Assembly (NCBI GenBank): GCA_001513895.1
Contig: LLKO01000014.1
Location: forward strand, 372,001 to 436,000
Source: Graphilbum fragrans
Lineage: Eukaryota > Ascomycota > Sordariomycetes > Ophiostomatales > Ophiostomataceae
Direction of reading: 5' to 3'
DNA length: 64,000 bases
Shown here: in pieces, positions 11,001 to 20,700 of the stretch
Layout of the letters: each line of letters begins with the position of its first letter
Numbering within the stretch: the first letter of the stretch is position 1
Translations under genes and position numbers: made by a program
The notes under the pieces: generated by a model
Databases searched by the model: none
What the model saw: only the letters and a program-made list of their open reading frames with translations
Told to the model about the DNA's origin: nothing

Positions 11001-13561
11001 GCGCAGATCTGGGTAGAGGCTTGAGCACACCACAGTCCCCGGTGATCCCACGGCCGTGCGGGTCCGGCGACGACGTGCTTCAGCGTCTGAAAGATGCTGC
11101 TGCAGATCCGCCTCGAGATCGGTCGAACGAAGTGCCTCGAACGCCACAGACCCCAGCTGTTGCTTGAGCGTATCCGTGTTCCAAAACTTGAGCGTGTCAT
11201 TATCCGCGTCTGCATCGGTGTCTTCCTCGGCACTCCTCATCTTCGCTTTCAAACCGTTCAGTACTGACAGCGGCCGCACATTATCCCACAACGTCGGCTC
11301 GTCGACGGTCATCTGCTCTTGGAGGGCCCGCGCATCTCGGCGGATTGCGGCAAAGGCACCAAATGCCGAGCTGCGCACTGTGGTCACATTGGAGATGAAC
11401 GGCACACGCTGGAACTTGTAGTCCTTCTTGCGCCGCCCACTACCGCTGTGCGCATCCTTGGCCTTGATCCGCTTCACCCGCCGCCACACGGCCCCCGAGT
11501 GCGTGCTGATGATCACCGACCCCTGTTCGCCCACGTCCACTGATCGCACGCCGTCTTTTCGTGCGCTCCAAACGCATTGTGGTGCTGTCAGCGCCCCGCG
11601 GATCTTGGAGGGGTTGGTCGTCGATGTCGTCCCTCCTCCTCCTCCGTCGCCGCTTCCGCTTCCTCCGTCATTCCCACTCGCTTCCTGGCTCAGGTGCATC
11701 GTAAACAAGTCACCCCGGCCTGTCACTGCCGCAATCGTCTCGCCTCCCGAGGCAATCTGATCGATCTGATTGCGCCCCGGGTCGTACCGTGCCGAAGACG
11801 ACGACGTCAGCGACAGCTGTGCACTCAACCCCAGCGCATCTGCAAACGGAAACTTGACAATGTTGTAGCCATAGCTCGTAAACACGCACACGGTATGGTT
11901 CGCCAGCAGACACGTCGTCGCCCGTTCGATTGCCGACACCGCCACAATCGGCGAGGAAAACAGCGACGCTGCTACTTTGCGCGGCACCGCTTGCACTGCC
12001 AACGACCGCGAATCTGCGTCCATCAGCGCCAACTGGCCCACGTTCTTGCCCCAGCAGTAAAGCGACGTTCCTGTGTGTGCCACCGAGTGCACTGCCGATG
12101 CTGCCACCCCGATAATCGTCTCTTTCCGCAACGGCCCAAACACCTGCCGTGGCGTCGCTGTCATTGGTTCCTCGTCTTTGCGTCCCGCCGTTCCCGGAAG
12201 CGCATAACCCAGCTGCGCAAACGTATTTGTGCCCCATGTCCACAGGCCGCCGTTGTCTGTCACCGCCATTGTGTGGTTCTGCCCCAGAGCCACTTGGGCT
12301 ATGTTCTTGTCTGCCAGCGGGCCCTGCACTGGCACAAACGAAAACCGCGTGTTCTCGTCCCCGACCCCGAGCCGGCCTCCGCGTCCAATTCCGCACACGT
12401 ACAAGTTCGATACCGCATCTGCCGTCACTACTGCACTATGAAGCTTCGACAGCACCACATCGTGGATCAGCAGCGGCGTCTCTCGCACCAGCGTCGGAAT
12501 CTCGGACACGTCCACTGGTCCACTGCCCGTCCTCGCCGGCGGTGTCCGGTTCGTCTCCTCCAGGCGCTCCAAGTGCTCCTCGTAGAACCGCTGCAGCAGG
12601 TATTCCGGCCGCTGCAGATATACCCGCTCCGGAAACTGCCGGTCGTCGCCGTCGCCCATGCCCAGCGTCAGGTTCTTGTTGCTGCCAAAGAAGAAAAGGT
12701 CTGAACGTTAGATGGGAGAAACGGTAGATAGGAGAAAAAGATAAGGACTCACCCTCGCCGTCCGCCAAAGCGTGGTTTTTGTTCCTGTCTGGTTAGTACG
12801 GCACGGCGTCTATTGGAAACACCTAAACACACTCACCCTGTGCTCTGCTGCGCCGTGGTGCCGTCATCGCTGTCCGAATCGTCCGAGTCTGCAGCTGTTG
12901 CATCTTCCCTCCCTCCCACGAACCTCTCACCGATCGTCGCATTGTATAGGTCGAACGGACTGTTGCCCTCGTGGTCCTTAGTCTTGATCAGCTGCCCGAT
13001 CCGGCCGGTTGGCGCCCCCAGCATCTGTCCGGCCATGTCCTGCCGTTCTCGTTCCAGCAGCAGCCGCGCCATCGAAATGTTGCCTGCATAAAATGCCCGG
13101 TGAAGCGCATTCCACCCGCTTTCCGTGTCCTGCCCGTAAATATCCACTGCCGGGTGCTCCAGCAGTGCCTGCACGAAAGCCACCGCATTGTCCGCTGTTG
13201 AAGACGCGGCCCGCAGCAGAATCGTCAGACCCATGTGATCGCGGCTGTTGACCTCTGCCCTGCTCAAGGCGCCGCCTGCTCCAGGCTTGCCCGGTCCAAA
13301 TCCAGTTCCGAATCCCGACGTCTTGCGCGACTTGTTCGCCGGTGTCCGTGGTGATGTCGCGTAGAGTGAGGCTCCGACGCTCCCGGAAAAGCTGCCGCTA
13401 GAACCTCCGGCGGCTGTGCCCCCATTACCACCGAATATTCCTCCCCCACCTATGGTTCCGACTGTTCCGCCTCCTCCTCCTCCTCCTTGGCTCGGGAGGC
13501 CCAGCAGGCGTCGAAAGCGATCGACATTGTCTGCGTAGTAGGCTGCCCAGAGTTGACTCAT
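8076..13561 (-). CDS. Ankyrin/RCC1/BTB protein, IBtk-like
   Basis: Large protein with the architecture of inhibitor of Bruton tyrosine kinase homologues, which are proposed Cullin-3 adaptors; the fungal role is uncertain. Exons 13561-12837, 12788-12753 and 12681-8076 give 1788 residues. The 36-nt second exon is fixed by phase and restores a run KPRFGGRRG-NKNLTLG that I recall from fungal homologues. In order: ankyrin repeats (about 75-215, DHMGLTILLRAA and GWNALHRAFYAGN), an acidic linker, RCC1-type repeats (about 347-640, with YVCGIGRGGRLGVGD and LWTWGTNTFAQLGY), then two BTB/POZ segments (about 806-920 and 940-1090). The last 600 residues are disordered, with a poly-Gln run, a (KEP)n run and charged Gly/Arg-rich C-terminal sequence. 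A (GGSH)n insert splits the second BTB segment. Confidence 0.88.
8680..8731 (-). repeat. Coding 9-bp tandem repeat (Lys-Glu-Pro)n
   Basis: Repeated TTTTGGCTC-type units on the plus strand encode KAPKEPKEPKEPKEPKAAK in the C-terminal tail of the IBtk-like protein. Copies are almost identical, so slippage is recent and length is likely variable between strains. Confidence 0.85.
10234..10277 (-). repeat. Coding 12-bp tandem repeat (GGSH)n
   Basis: Three perfect 12-bp units (GTGGCTGCCTCC at 10242, 10254, 10266) and a partial one encode GGSHGGSHGGSHGGS, an insert within the second BTB segment of the IBtk-like protein. Confidence 0.9.
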
Positions 13562-15436
13562 TTAGAGAAGGCACTGCGTGCAAAAAGAGGCGCCCAGCAG
13601 AGACAACGACAGATAATCGAGGCCAGCCAGCGCAAGCCCCTCTCCTTGACGCTTTCGAGAGCGCACCTCGCTGTGAGTCTCGCGGGATCACGGCCTGTTT
13701 AAAGGTGCGGAACGCAAAAGCGCGCTTGGGAAGAAGGACCTGCAACAAAGAGTGCAGATACAGCACCAGCAGCCTTGGGAGCCTTGAATTGCTGGTTGTC
13801 GGTCGCAGAGCTGTCGAAGAGGTATCGTGGGAGTTATCGGGGGCACTATCGTGGAATATGTGCAAGATCGGAAGCAAGCACGATGCCGAATCGAAATCGC
13901 GCGGACCGGGGTCGAGATAGCTGTCGTCAGCGCACGAGAGCGCAGGATATAGGATCACGAATGGGGTGAGAAGGACAGGACAAAAATCCAGCCTGTTCAA
14001 GACGCCGAGCGGGGTTGCGAGCGGGAGTTGGCGAGGAATGCGAGAATGTGTTGAGGCCGGTTTAATTAACAAGCCAGATTACATGTGCAGCCGACGCGTC
14101 GTGACTCAAAAAGACCGCTGTAATCAACTACGGAAACTACGCTTCTCCGTAGTTGCCCTCTAAAGCTCTGTGGCCAATTAACCCTATCAGCCAATCAAAA
14201 GGGCAGGTGCGCCCAACTAGGGCCGCCACAGGCCCTCCATATCTCTTTTTTAAAATATTGTGCGACGCTGTGCGCGCGCCGGGTTTGTTCCCGTGACTTT
14301 TGCGCCCAGCATCATCCAAATAGCCACCAGCAGCTCGGATAGCGACAGAACGCGCCATGCCATGTTTCGCTGGGATATGCACAAAAGAAAGGCCTCCTAC
14401 GGCCCTCCATGTCGCCGAGTTCTGGCAGTCGTATGCCGCCGGGCCGGAAAAGCGCAGCAGATTAGCAGTTACCTAACTGAGCAAGTCCTGGCGTTCTGCA
14501 GCAGAACGTGGGATATTGATGGCGGGGTAGTTCCAGGGGACAGCTCTCCACTGTTCTTGCCCGTCCTGCCAGTTGAGTCAGCGCTGCAGCATGCTGCTCC
14601 CTTTTCCCCGGGTCCCTTTCATCTCGAGAGGGCTTTCACAGGGTTGCATACTGAGGTCACCCAGGTCGCTCGTCTTCCCTGGATCCATCAGGCAGCAGTG
14701 GCCGTTGCTTCAAGGGTGTTTCCGTAGTCTCCAGCAGAAGCTTCGTCGACGTAATAGCGGCGCAACAGCCTTTCTCTACTGTCTGATGGACGAGAATTCA
14801 GGGCAATAGAGTTCTGTGGCTCGCTCTGTAGCCTTCTTTTTTGATAGCTGATTAGAGGAGCGTGCTCTCAGTGTGCCCCAGCACCTGGACAAACGGTGCA
14901 ATGGGCCACTAAAAGTCGCAGTCCGCAGCGCCCATAGCTCCCCCGCAAGGCAAGCGAAAGTCGTCTGTCATACAAAACTCGTAGGCTCGCCATACCGATA
15001 CCGGGTCCGTCATGCGCGGCAGGAATGTTCACTAAACTCGCTGGCCGCCCACCACAGGCTGCTGAGTGCTCCGTGCACGCTCTTCCCCCCTAAACCCCGC
15101 ACGCGGTGATAGCATAGCGTTAGCCATTTCACTACTCGTACAGCGGATATTTTTCCTGAATAAATTCTTTTACTTTTTGGGGCTTTTTGCGAGCCCGGCT
15201 AGCCCAGCTGCGATTGGAAATTAGTTTGCGAGGATTCCCCGAGGCTCGCCGTTTTTTTCCATTCTGACCTCAACCATACGACATCGCTTTGTCGTCTTTC
15301 TTTCTTTCATTTGCCGCTCTGCTCCCGCACTTGCATTGGATATCTGTGTGCACGTCCGTCTTGCTTGCATTTGTTTCTCTCTCCCCTCTCCCGTATATTT
15401 CGCCTTTTCCGTCTTCTCAATCTCACAGCCTTCACG
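13562..15436. other. Divergent intergenic region, IBtk-like gene / dicarboxylate carrier
   Basis: The two flanking genes point away from each other, so both promoters should lie here. CCAAT boxes occur at 14174-14178 and 14191-14195, ACGCGT at 14094-14099 and a hairpin at 14126-14154. A pyrimidine-rich stretch at 15240-15430 precedes the carrier start, as is usual for well-expressed fungal genes. A 155-codon open frame at 14260-14727 has no recognisable family. No gene is supported. Confidence 0.6.
14126..14154. repeat. Perfect 9-bp inverted repeat (hairpin)
   Basis: AACTACGGA at 14126-14134 and its exact reverse complement TCCGTAGTT at 14146-14154 flank an 11-nt loop. It sits in the divergent promoter region and could be a protein-binding palindrome, a small hairpin or a relic of a terminal repeat. 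The inner word is related to the CTCCGTA words dispersed elsewhere in the window. Confidence 0.75.
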
Positions 15437-17174
15437 ATGTCGGACCAGCCGCTTCCGTTCGTTTACCAGTTTGCCGCCGGGTAGGCCGCCCCCGTTCCCA
15501 TTGCGCCGCGCTTTTTGCTTTTCGCTGGCCTGCAGGACTCCGGATGGCCTCCGAGCTGGCCGCTGCTGCCTCTCTGTCGTTCCGTTGATTGCTGACTTCC
15601 TCGCAGTGCGGTGGCCGGCGTTTCTGAGGTGTGTCACACGACACAACCGTGCGGATGAGCCGCTCGGCGAAAGCCCACGCACGCCCGCCGACTAACATGC
15701 TCTCCGTAGATTCTCGTAATGTATCCTCTGGATGTCGTGAGTACGTAGTTCTCCGAGCACCCACTCCGGCTCTCTCCCACGGCTTCTTCCCGTCGTTGTA
15801 TCATTCCCCATTATGGCCAGCTGCTAACAAGCCGTTTTCTTAGAAACTCGGGTGTATGTCTCCTGTTCACCACAAGGCCGTCTCCCTCGTCGGCCCCGTA
15901 TCCAGTGCTAATGCTCCTCCAGCCAGCTCCAGACCGGCAAGGGCACCGGCCCTGACTCCTACAACGGCATGCTCGACTGCTTCCGCAAGATCATCCGTCA
16001 TGAAGGGTGCGTTCGATGCGCCATGGCGCCGTTGGAATACTACAGTAGCTAGGCATTGGGCACGAGAGCTCACTTCATCCCCTAGATTCTCACGCCTGTA
16101 CCGCGGTATTGCTGCGCCTATCATGATGGAGGCCCCGAAGCGTGCCACCAAGTTCGCCGCCAACGACGAGTGGGGAAAGTTCTACCGCAACGGTACGGCT
16201 ACCATCCCCTATTTAGGTTATTTCATGTTCATGCATTACTGACTGGGTGGTAGTCTTCGGCCAAGAGAAGATGACCCAGAGCCTGAGTGTTCTGACAGGT
16301 GCCACGGCTGGTGCCACGGAGAGTTTTGTGTAGGTGCATCCTGTTGTCTACCATCTCAGGTCACATCTCACTAACGGCCGCAGCGTCGTCCCCTTTGAGC
16401 TCGTCAAGATTCGCCTACAGGACAAGGCCTCGGCCGGCAAGTACAACGGCATGTTGGACGTCGTGGCCAAGACCGTCCGCAACGAGGGTGTTCTGGCCAT
16501 GTACCAGGGCCTGGAGAGCACCCTTTGGCGTCACATCCTGTGGAACGCGGGTTACTTTGGCTGTATCTTCCAGGTCCGCCAGCTGATTCCCGCGGCCGAG
16601 ACCAAGCAGGGCAAGATGGTCAACGACATCATTGCCGGAAGTACGTTTGCTTTCACGATTGATCATTGGGTCTATCTTTCTTCCATCGCTAACATGGCGT
16701 CTAGCTGTCGGTGGTACTGTTGGTACCCTTCTCAACACCCCCATGTGAGTCCCTTCCTATATTTGATTATGAAAACTTATGCTAACGCTTCGCCGCAGGG
16801 ACGTACGTATCCCAATTTGAATTCCACTTCTTGCTCTGCTCACTTGCGAGCCGTCTACTAATCCACAATTCGCAGGTTGTCAAGAGCCGTATTCAGAACG
16901 AGACCAGAGTCCCCGGTGTCGTGTCCAAGTACAACTGGGCTTGGCCTGCTGTCGGCACTGTGCTGAAGGAAGAGGGTTTCGGTGCTCTCTACAAGGGCTT
17001 CCTGCCCAAGGTCCTGCGTCTAGGCCCGGGTGGTATGTTCCTGTTCCTGTCTATTTTTTCGTCCGTCCTTTGTTGCCGCCTCCATGCAAGTACTAACTAG
17101 GTCTAGGTGGTATCCTCCTGGTCGTCTTCCAGGGCACCATGGACTTCTTCCGGAAGATGAGAGAGACTTCTTAG
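15437..17174 (+). CDS. Mitochondrial 2-oxodicarboxylate carrier (Odc1/2 type)
   Basis: Mitochondrial carrier family protein, expected to exchange 2-oxoglutarate, 2-oxoadipate and related acids across the inner membrane. Twelve exons are read: 15437-15480, 15607-15628, 15710-15740, 15844-15853, 15923-16006, 16086-16192, 16254-16329, 16384-16640, 16705-16744, 16799-16802, 16876-17032, 17107-17174. They sum to exactly 900 nt (299 residues, normal for the family). All three carrier signatures appear only after splicing: PLDVVKTR, PFELVKIR and PMDVVKSR. The first is completed by a 10-nt exon and the third by a 4-nt exon. Other diagnostic runs are FVYQFAAGAVAGVSE and KIRLQDK. Assignment to the 2-oxodicarboxylate subfamily rests on recalled similarity of these runs. 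The neighbour downstream, in convergent orientation, is a JmjC-type gene. Confidence 0.9.
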
Positions 17175-17424
17175 GCGGGGCCGCTTGCGTCTTTATTGGG
17201 AAAATAGAGTTTCTGATATCTGTACATACACGGAGCCTCGATCATGATCAGGCCGTGAAAAAGCAACCAATCGGCGACAGTGTGCAGTTCTCTTGTTTTT
17301 TTGGGGTTTTGAGAAGACTTTTGTTTTGCATTTACGTCCGTTTCTGGTCATATACTATGTATAGAAGAGAATGCATATATGTACAAACAGAGCTCATAGT
17401 ACTAGCGTTTCTTCTCGTTCGCTA

Positions 17425-18582
17425 TTATCGGAACCACCAGTTGACAGACGCGTTCAGTCCGCCATCAGAGAACACGCTCTTTACACTATGCCACCAACCC
17501 TTAGGGATGAACAGCATGTCTCCAGGCTCCAAGTCGGCCTCATAGATCTCACCAGCTCCAGCCGCACCTATTTCCGTGGTCCATATCGCATCATGCAGTG
17601 CCTCTCGCTCCGGGCCTTGCATCATTTCCTCGCCACGGATGCGCGAATGGACAAAACCACCCAGCGTCGCAGAGGCTTTCAGAAGTTCCATCTGGACATT
17701 ACGGAAGAGGCGTTCGCCTGGCGTCGGAGGGAGCAGCCGCAGCGTCTTTTTGCTGCATAGCTGGCAGAAGAGGTTCGGGTTGGGATCGCGATGCCACGAC
17801 GTATACGTCGGCTCGAGGCCGAGCCACAAACTTGTGTTGTAGACGTCGCCGCGGCCGGCACTGCGAACCAGTTCCGGGGCGGCCAGATCTGCTTGAAGTT
17901 TGGCCGGCAAGCTCGAAATGGAAGCTTGCGCGATATACAGCTGTTTCATTTGCGGCCACGACTGTGCTATGGCTTTTTGGTTGTATTCCAAGGCTGCCAG
18001 AAGTAACTCCAAGGGCGCGTTCATCTGAATCAGCCGCAACTCCACCATAGGCCTCTCTGATTTGTGCAGAGCCGGCGCCACATGATACGCCAGCAGCTCT
18101 GCTAAGCCTGGCCGAACTGACGCAGCCCCTGCATCAGTGGTGAGCCACGAGCAGAAGCTGCTGACGGAATCGTCCACGCCTGTAGTATCCGCGCTTAACG
18201 ACTGGTCATACATAAGCTCGTATGGCAGATACACCATAGAATATTGGTCCATATATGGCGCCAAGGTCATCGCCGAAGTAGCCGGCGGGTTGGCAGCTGA
18301 TGTTCCGATCTCTGTGAACCAATGGCCCACGGCGGGAAGCACGCCACCACCTTCGCTGCAGGGATGCACTGTTCCATATTCGTGCTTAATCACAAGAGGC
18401 TTCTCAGCACGAAAAGCTAGATCGCGGAACGTGTCGAGAGTTGCGCTCGCTTGCCCAAGCTCTGGAACTTTGGACACAGTCCTCGTCGTTGAAGAGCTTG
18501 ATGCCCATCTTTGCCCGCCCGTCACCCAAGGCCGTAAACGCCGTAGAAATGATTTCGCCACGGCATGACCTGTGCGGACCAT
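17425..18582 (-). CDS. JmjC/cupin-domain protein, possibly mitochondrial
   Basis: Single-exon gene of 385 residues from the ATG at 18582. An in-frame upstream ATG at 18678 would add 32 residues. I chose 18582 because the following sequence (VRTGHAVAKSFLRRLRPW, then Ser/Thr-rich) looks like a cleavable mitochondrial presequence. The C-terminal half is a JmjC/cupin fold: SWHRDPNPN gives the HxD pair (H264, D266), followed by LFCQLCSKKTLRLLPP, GDMLFIPKGWWHSV (distal H365) and SVNWWFR at the very end. The Fe(II)/2-oxoglutarate triad therefore looks intact. This type is closer to small JmjC hydroxylases (JMJD5/FIH-like) than to chromatin demethylases. There are no PHD, JmjN or other reader domains. 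The substrate is unknown. Confidence 0.8.
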   Translation of the reverse strand: MVRTGHAVAKSFLRRLRPWVTGGQRWASSSSTTRTVSKVPELGQASATLDTFRDLAFRAEKPLVIKHEYGTVHPCSEGGGVLPAVGHWFTEIGTSAANPPATSAMTLAPYMDQYSMVYLPYELMYDQSLSADTTGVDDSVSSFCSWLTTDAGAASVRPGLAELLAYHVAPALHKSERPMVELRLIQMNAPLELLLAALEYNQKAIAQSWPQMKQLYIAQASISSLPAKLQADLAAPELVRSAGRGDVYNTSLWLGLEPTYTSWHRDPNPNLFCQLCSKKTLRLLPPTPGERLFRNVQMELLKASATLGGFVHSRIRGEEMMQGPEREALHDAIWTTEIGAAGAGEIYEADLEPGDMLFIPKGWWHSVKSVFSDGGLNASVNWWFR

Positions 18583-19429
18583 GAAAGCGGGTTGGAGCAC
18601 CAGGCAAAATGTCAAAGGGGGGGAGGGAGCCACGACACCGGCCGCTGTCGGAAGAGATATTCCATCGAGGTGGGACACTATGACTCGGGATAGCAGTAAA
18701 TAGGTGCGGAAATAGCATCACGTGATATTGATGACTCGGGTCGGCGTTGTGGTGCAACAGAGGGTTCGCGTGCACGGACCACCTTTAACCACTGGCCTAC
18801 AGCAGCAACTGTCGGGGGGAGGATGAACCTAAACAACATACCCTAAAAAGCAAGCCGACCCAAGTCAGAGCCTTAGAGGGTCACCAGCGTCACATCTGTA
18901 TTTTTTAATTTGTCTTCCTCGATTAACCCCTTCTGCAAGCGCCCAGCCGCCCCCGCCATCTCGACCGAACAACAACAGGCGCACTCAGAGAAAAAACAAA
19001 GCGGCGCGGCGTGGAGGCTCCACCATGGTCAAGCCATCATTATCTTAACGGCGGCCTAATTTTTCTGTTTGGCCAGATTGTTACGGCTACACGTCAGCCT
19101 GCGATCTCCATCTTTGCTTCTCCTCAATCTCACAGCCACGCCGAGGATCGTCGAGGCGCCACACCCACCTTCTCCTTTCTTTTTCTCCGTTCCGGGGACA
19201 CCTGGTCTGAATAACTACGGGTCCTATTGGTGAAGGATCTTAAAGAGCCAAAGGAACGGTGCAGCGCAGGTGCTCGTGCTCTTTCCAAGTATCGCGGCTT
19301 TTTGGCGGGGTAGAACGAATACGATATCTACGATATCCGCGACCTCCACGGCCTCCACGACCGTCACGGCCACGACGACCTGTCACGACGATCCGGCCTC
19401 CCGCGGCAACTTAGCGGCCTTGTGAGAAG
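18583..19429. other. Divergent intergenic region, JmjC gene / CK2 beta
   Basis: Both neighbours start here and point away from each other. A doubled ACGATATC word (about 19320-19337) and a run of CCACGRC-like words (19340-19400) lie just upstream of the CK2 beta start. No open frame looks like a gene. Confidence 0.6.
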
Positions 19430-20176
19430 ATGTCTACATCTTCTGGAGCTCCCGAAACTTGGATCGCGTCTTTCTGTTCGCTCCTAGGCCACGAGTTTTT
19501 CGCCGAAGTGTCGGAGGAGTTCATCGAGGATGACTTCAACCTAACCGGCCTGCAGTCGCAGGTGCCACTCTACAAAGAAGCTCTGGAGGTAAGGAAACCC
19601 GACAATGGCCCATTCGTGATAAGGTGCAGCAGCTGTCTAGCGAAGAGGAAAGAGGGCTAATGGGGACCGCGTAGATGATCCTAGATGTCGACCCAGAAGA
19701 CGACGAGGAGGACGACGACGAGGAAGAGGACGACGATGAAAACGAGTCGGGCGAAGAGCGCGCACGGCACGGCCTGGAGCGGCGGCAGCACAGCCGAATG
19801 GCCAGCGACCTGTCGATGATCGAGGGGTCGGCCGAGCTGCTGTACGGACTGATACACCAACGGTTTATCTGCTCGCGTGCAGGCATCCAGCAAATGTCGG
19901 AGAAGTACGAGCTGAGCCACTTTGGCGTCTGCCCGCGCACATACTGCAACCTGGCCCGCACACTACCCGTCGGTCTCTCTGACATACCAGGCGAAGATAC
20001 GGTCAAGCTGTTCTGTCCGTCATGTCTCGACGTCTATGTGCCCCCAAACAGCCGCTTCCAAACCGTGGACGGCGCCTTCTTCGGCCGCACCTTTGGCTCT
20101 CTCTTTCTCCTGACCTTCCCCGAGTTCGATCTCACCAAGAACGGCGTCGAGGCATTAACAAACCTCGTGCACGGCG

Positions 20177-20211
<35 letters not shown>

Positions 20212-20700
20212 AGCGGCAGTGGTAGTGCAGCGGGCAGCGGTGCCGGGGCCGCCAACGCCAACAACTCCACCACTAACCACAACAACAGCAGCACCACGAC
20301 TCTCACTGTCAACGGCATGTACGCCTGCAACATTGCGCCGGGCCTGGGCCGCGGCAAGATTTACGAGCCTAAGATCTACGGCTTCCGCGTCTCAGAGATA
20401 GCACGGTCCGGCCCCAGGATGCAGTGGCTGCGTGACAAGCCCGAGGATATTACGGAGCTGGAGGAGGCCCGGCGGTACGCCGAAGAGCACCCGGACTCTG
20501 ACGACGACGACGAGTCCATGAGCCAGGCCAGCCGCGCCATTACGCAACAACGGCCACCAGTCAACGCCCGCCTACAGCAGTCGCAGCGGGGACAAGCACA
20601 TCTACCCATTGTTGACCCATCCCCATCAGGGCTGGCACGGCAGCACCAAAACGGCAGCCCCATGATCACGGATGCAAACGGCGGCGAATCTGAGCTGTAG
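19430..20700 (+). CDS. Casein kinase 2 regulatory (beta) subunit
   Basis: Regulatory subunit of the CK2 holoenzyme, acting as a dimer that docks two catalytic subunits. Exons 19430-19588 and 19675-20700 give 394 residues. The N terminus (TWIASFCSLLGHEFFAEV, then FIEDDFNLTGL) is canonical. An acidic stretch (about 61-80) follows, then AELLYGLIHQRFI. The zinc-binding dimer site is complete: C139, C144, C167 and C170 (CPRTYC and CPSC). Between FPEFDL and YEPKIYGFRVSE, which are almost adjacent in the compact family members, there is an insert of about 50 residues with an 11-codon glycine run. The C-terminal tail of about 100 residues is disordered, with DSDDDDE acidic patches. Animal CK2 beta is about 215 residues; fungal forms are longer. 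Confidence 0.95.
20178..20210 (+). repeat. (CGG)11 trinucleotide repeat, poly-Gly in CK2 beta
   Basis: Eleven pure CGG units, read in the GGC frame as glycine, lie within the CK2 beta coding sequence. Pure codon use suggests recent slippage and strain-level length variation. Confidence 0.9.

Noticed and set aside
11577..12704. 375-codon open frame on the plus strand
   Set aside because: It lies antisense to the RCC1 part of the IBtk-like gene and is Arg/His/Cys-rich without motifs; it is a composition effect of GC-rich coding DNA.
12753..12788. Alternative acceptor 4 nt further into exon 2 of the IBtk-like gene (GACAG|GAAC)
   Set aside because: It shifts the frame so that the third exon cannot be joined in phase; the CCAG|ACAG acceptor restores the conserved reading.
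14260..14727. 155-codon open frame in the divergent promoter region
   Set aside because: No family resemblance, no good start context, and composition unlike the neighbours; kept only as a remark.
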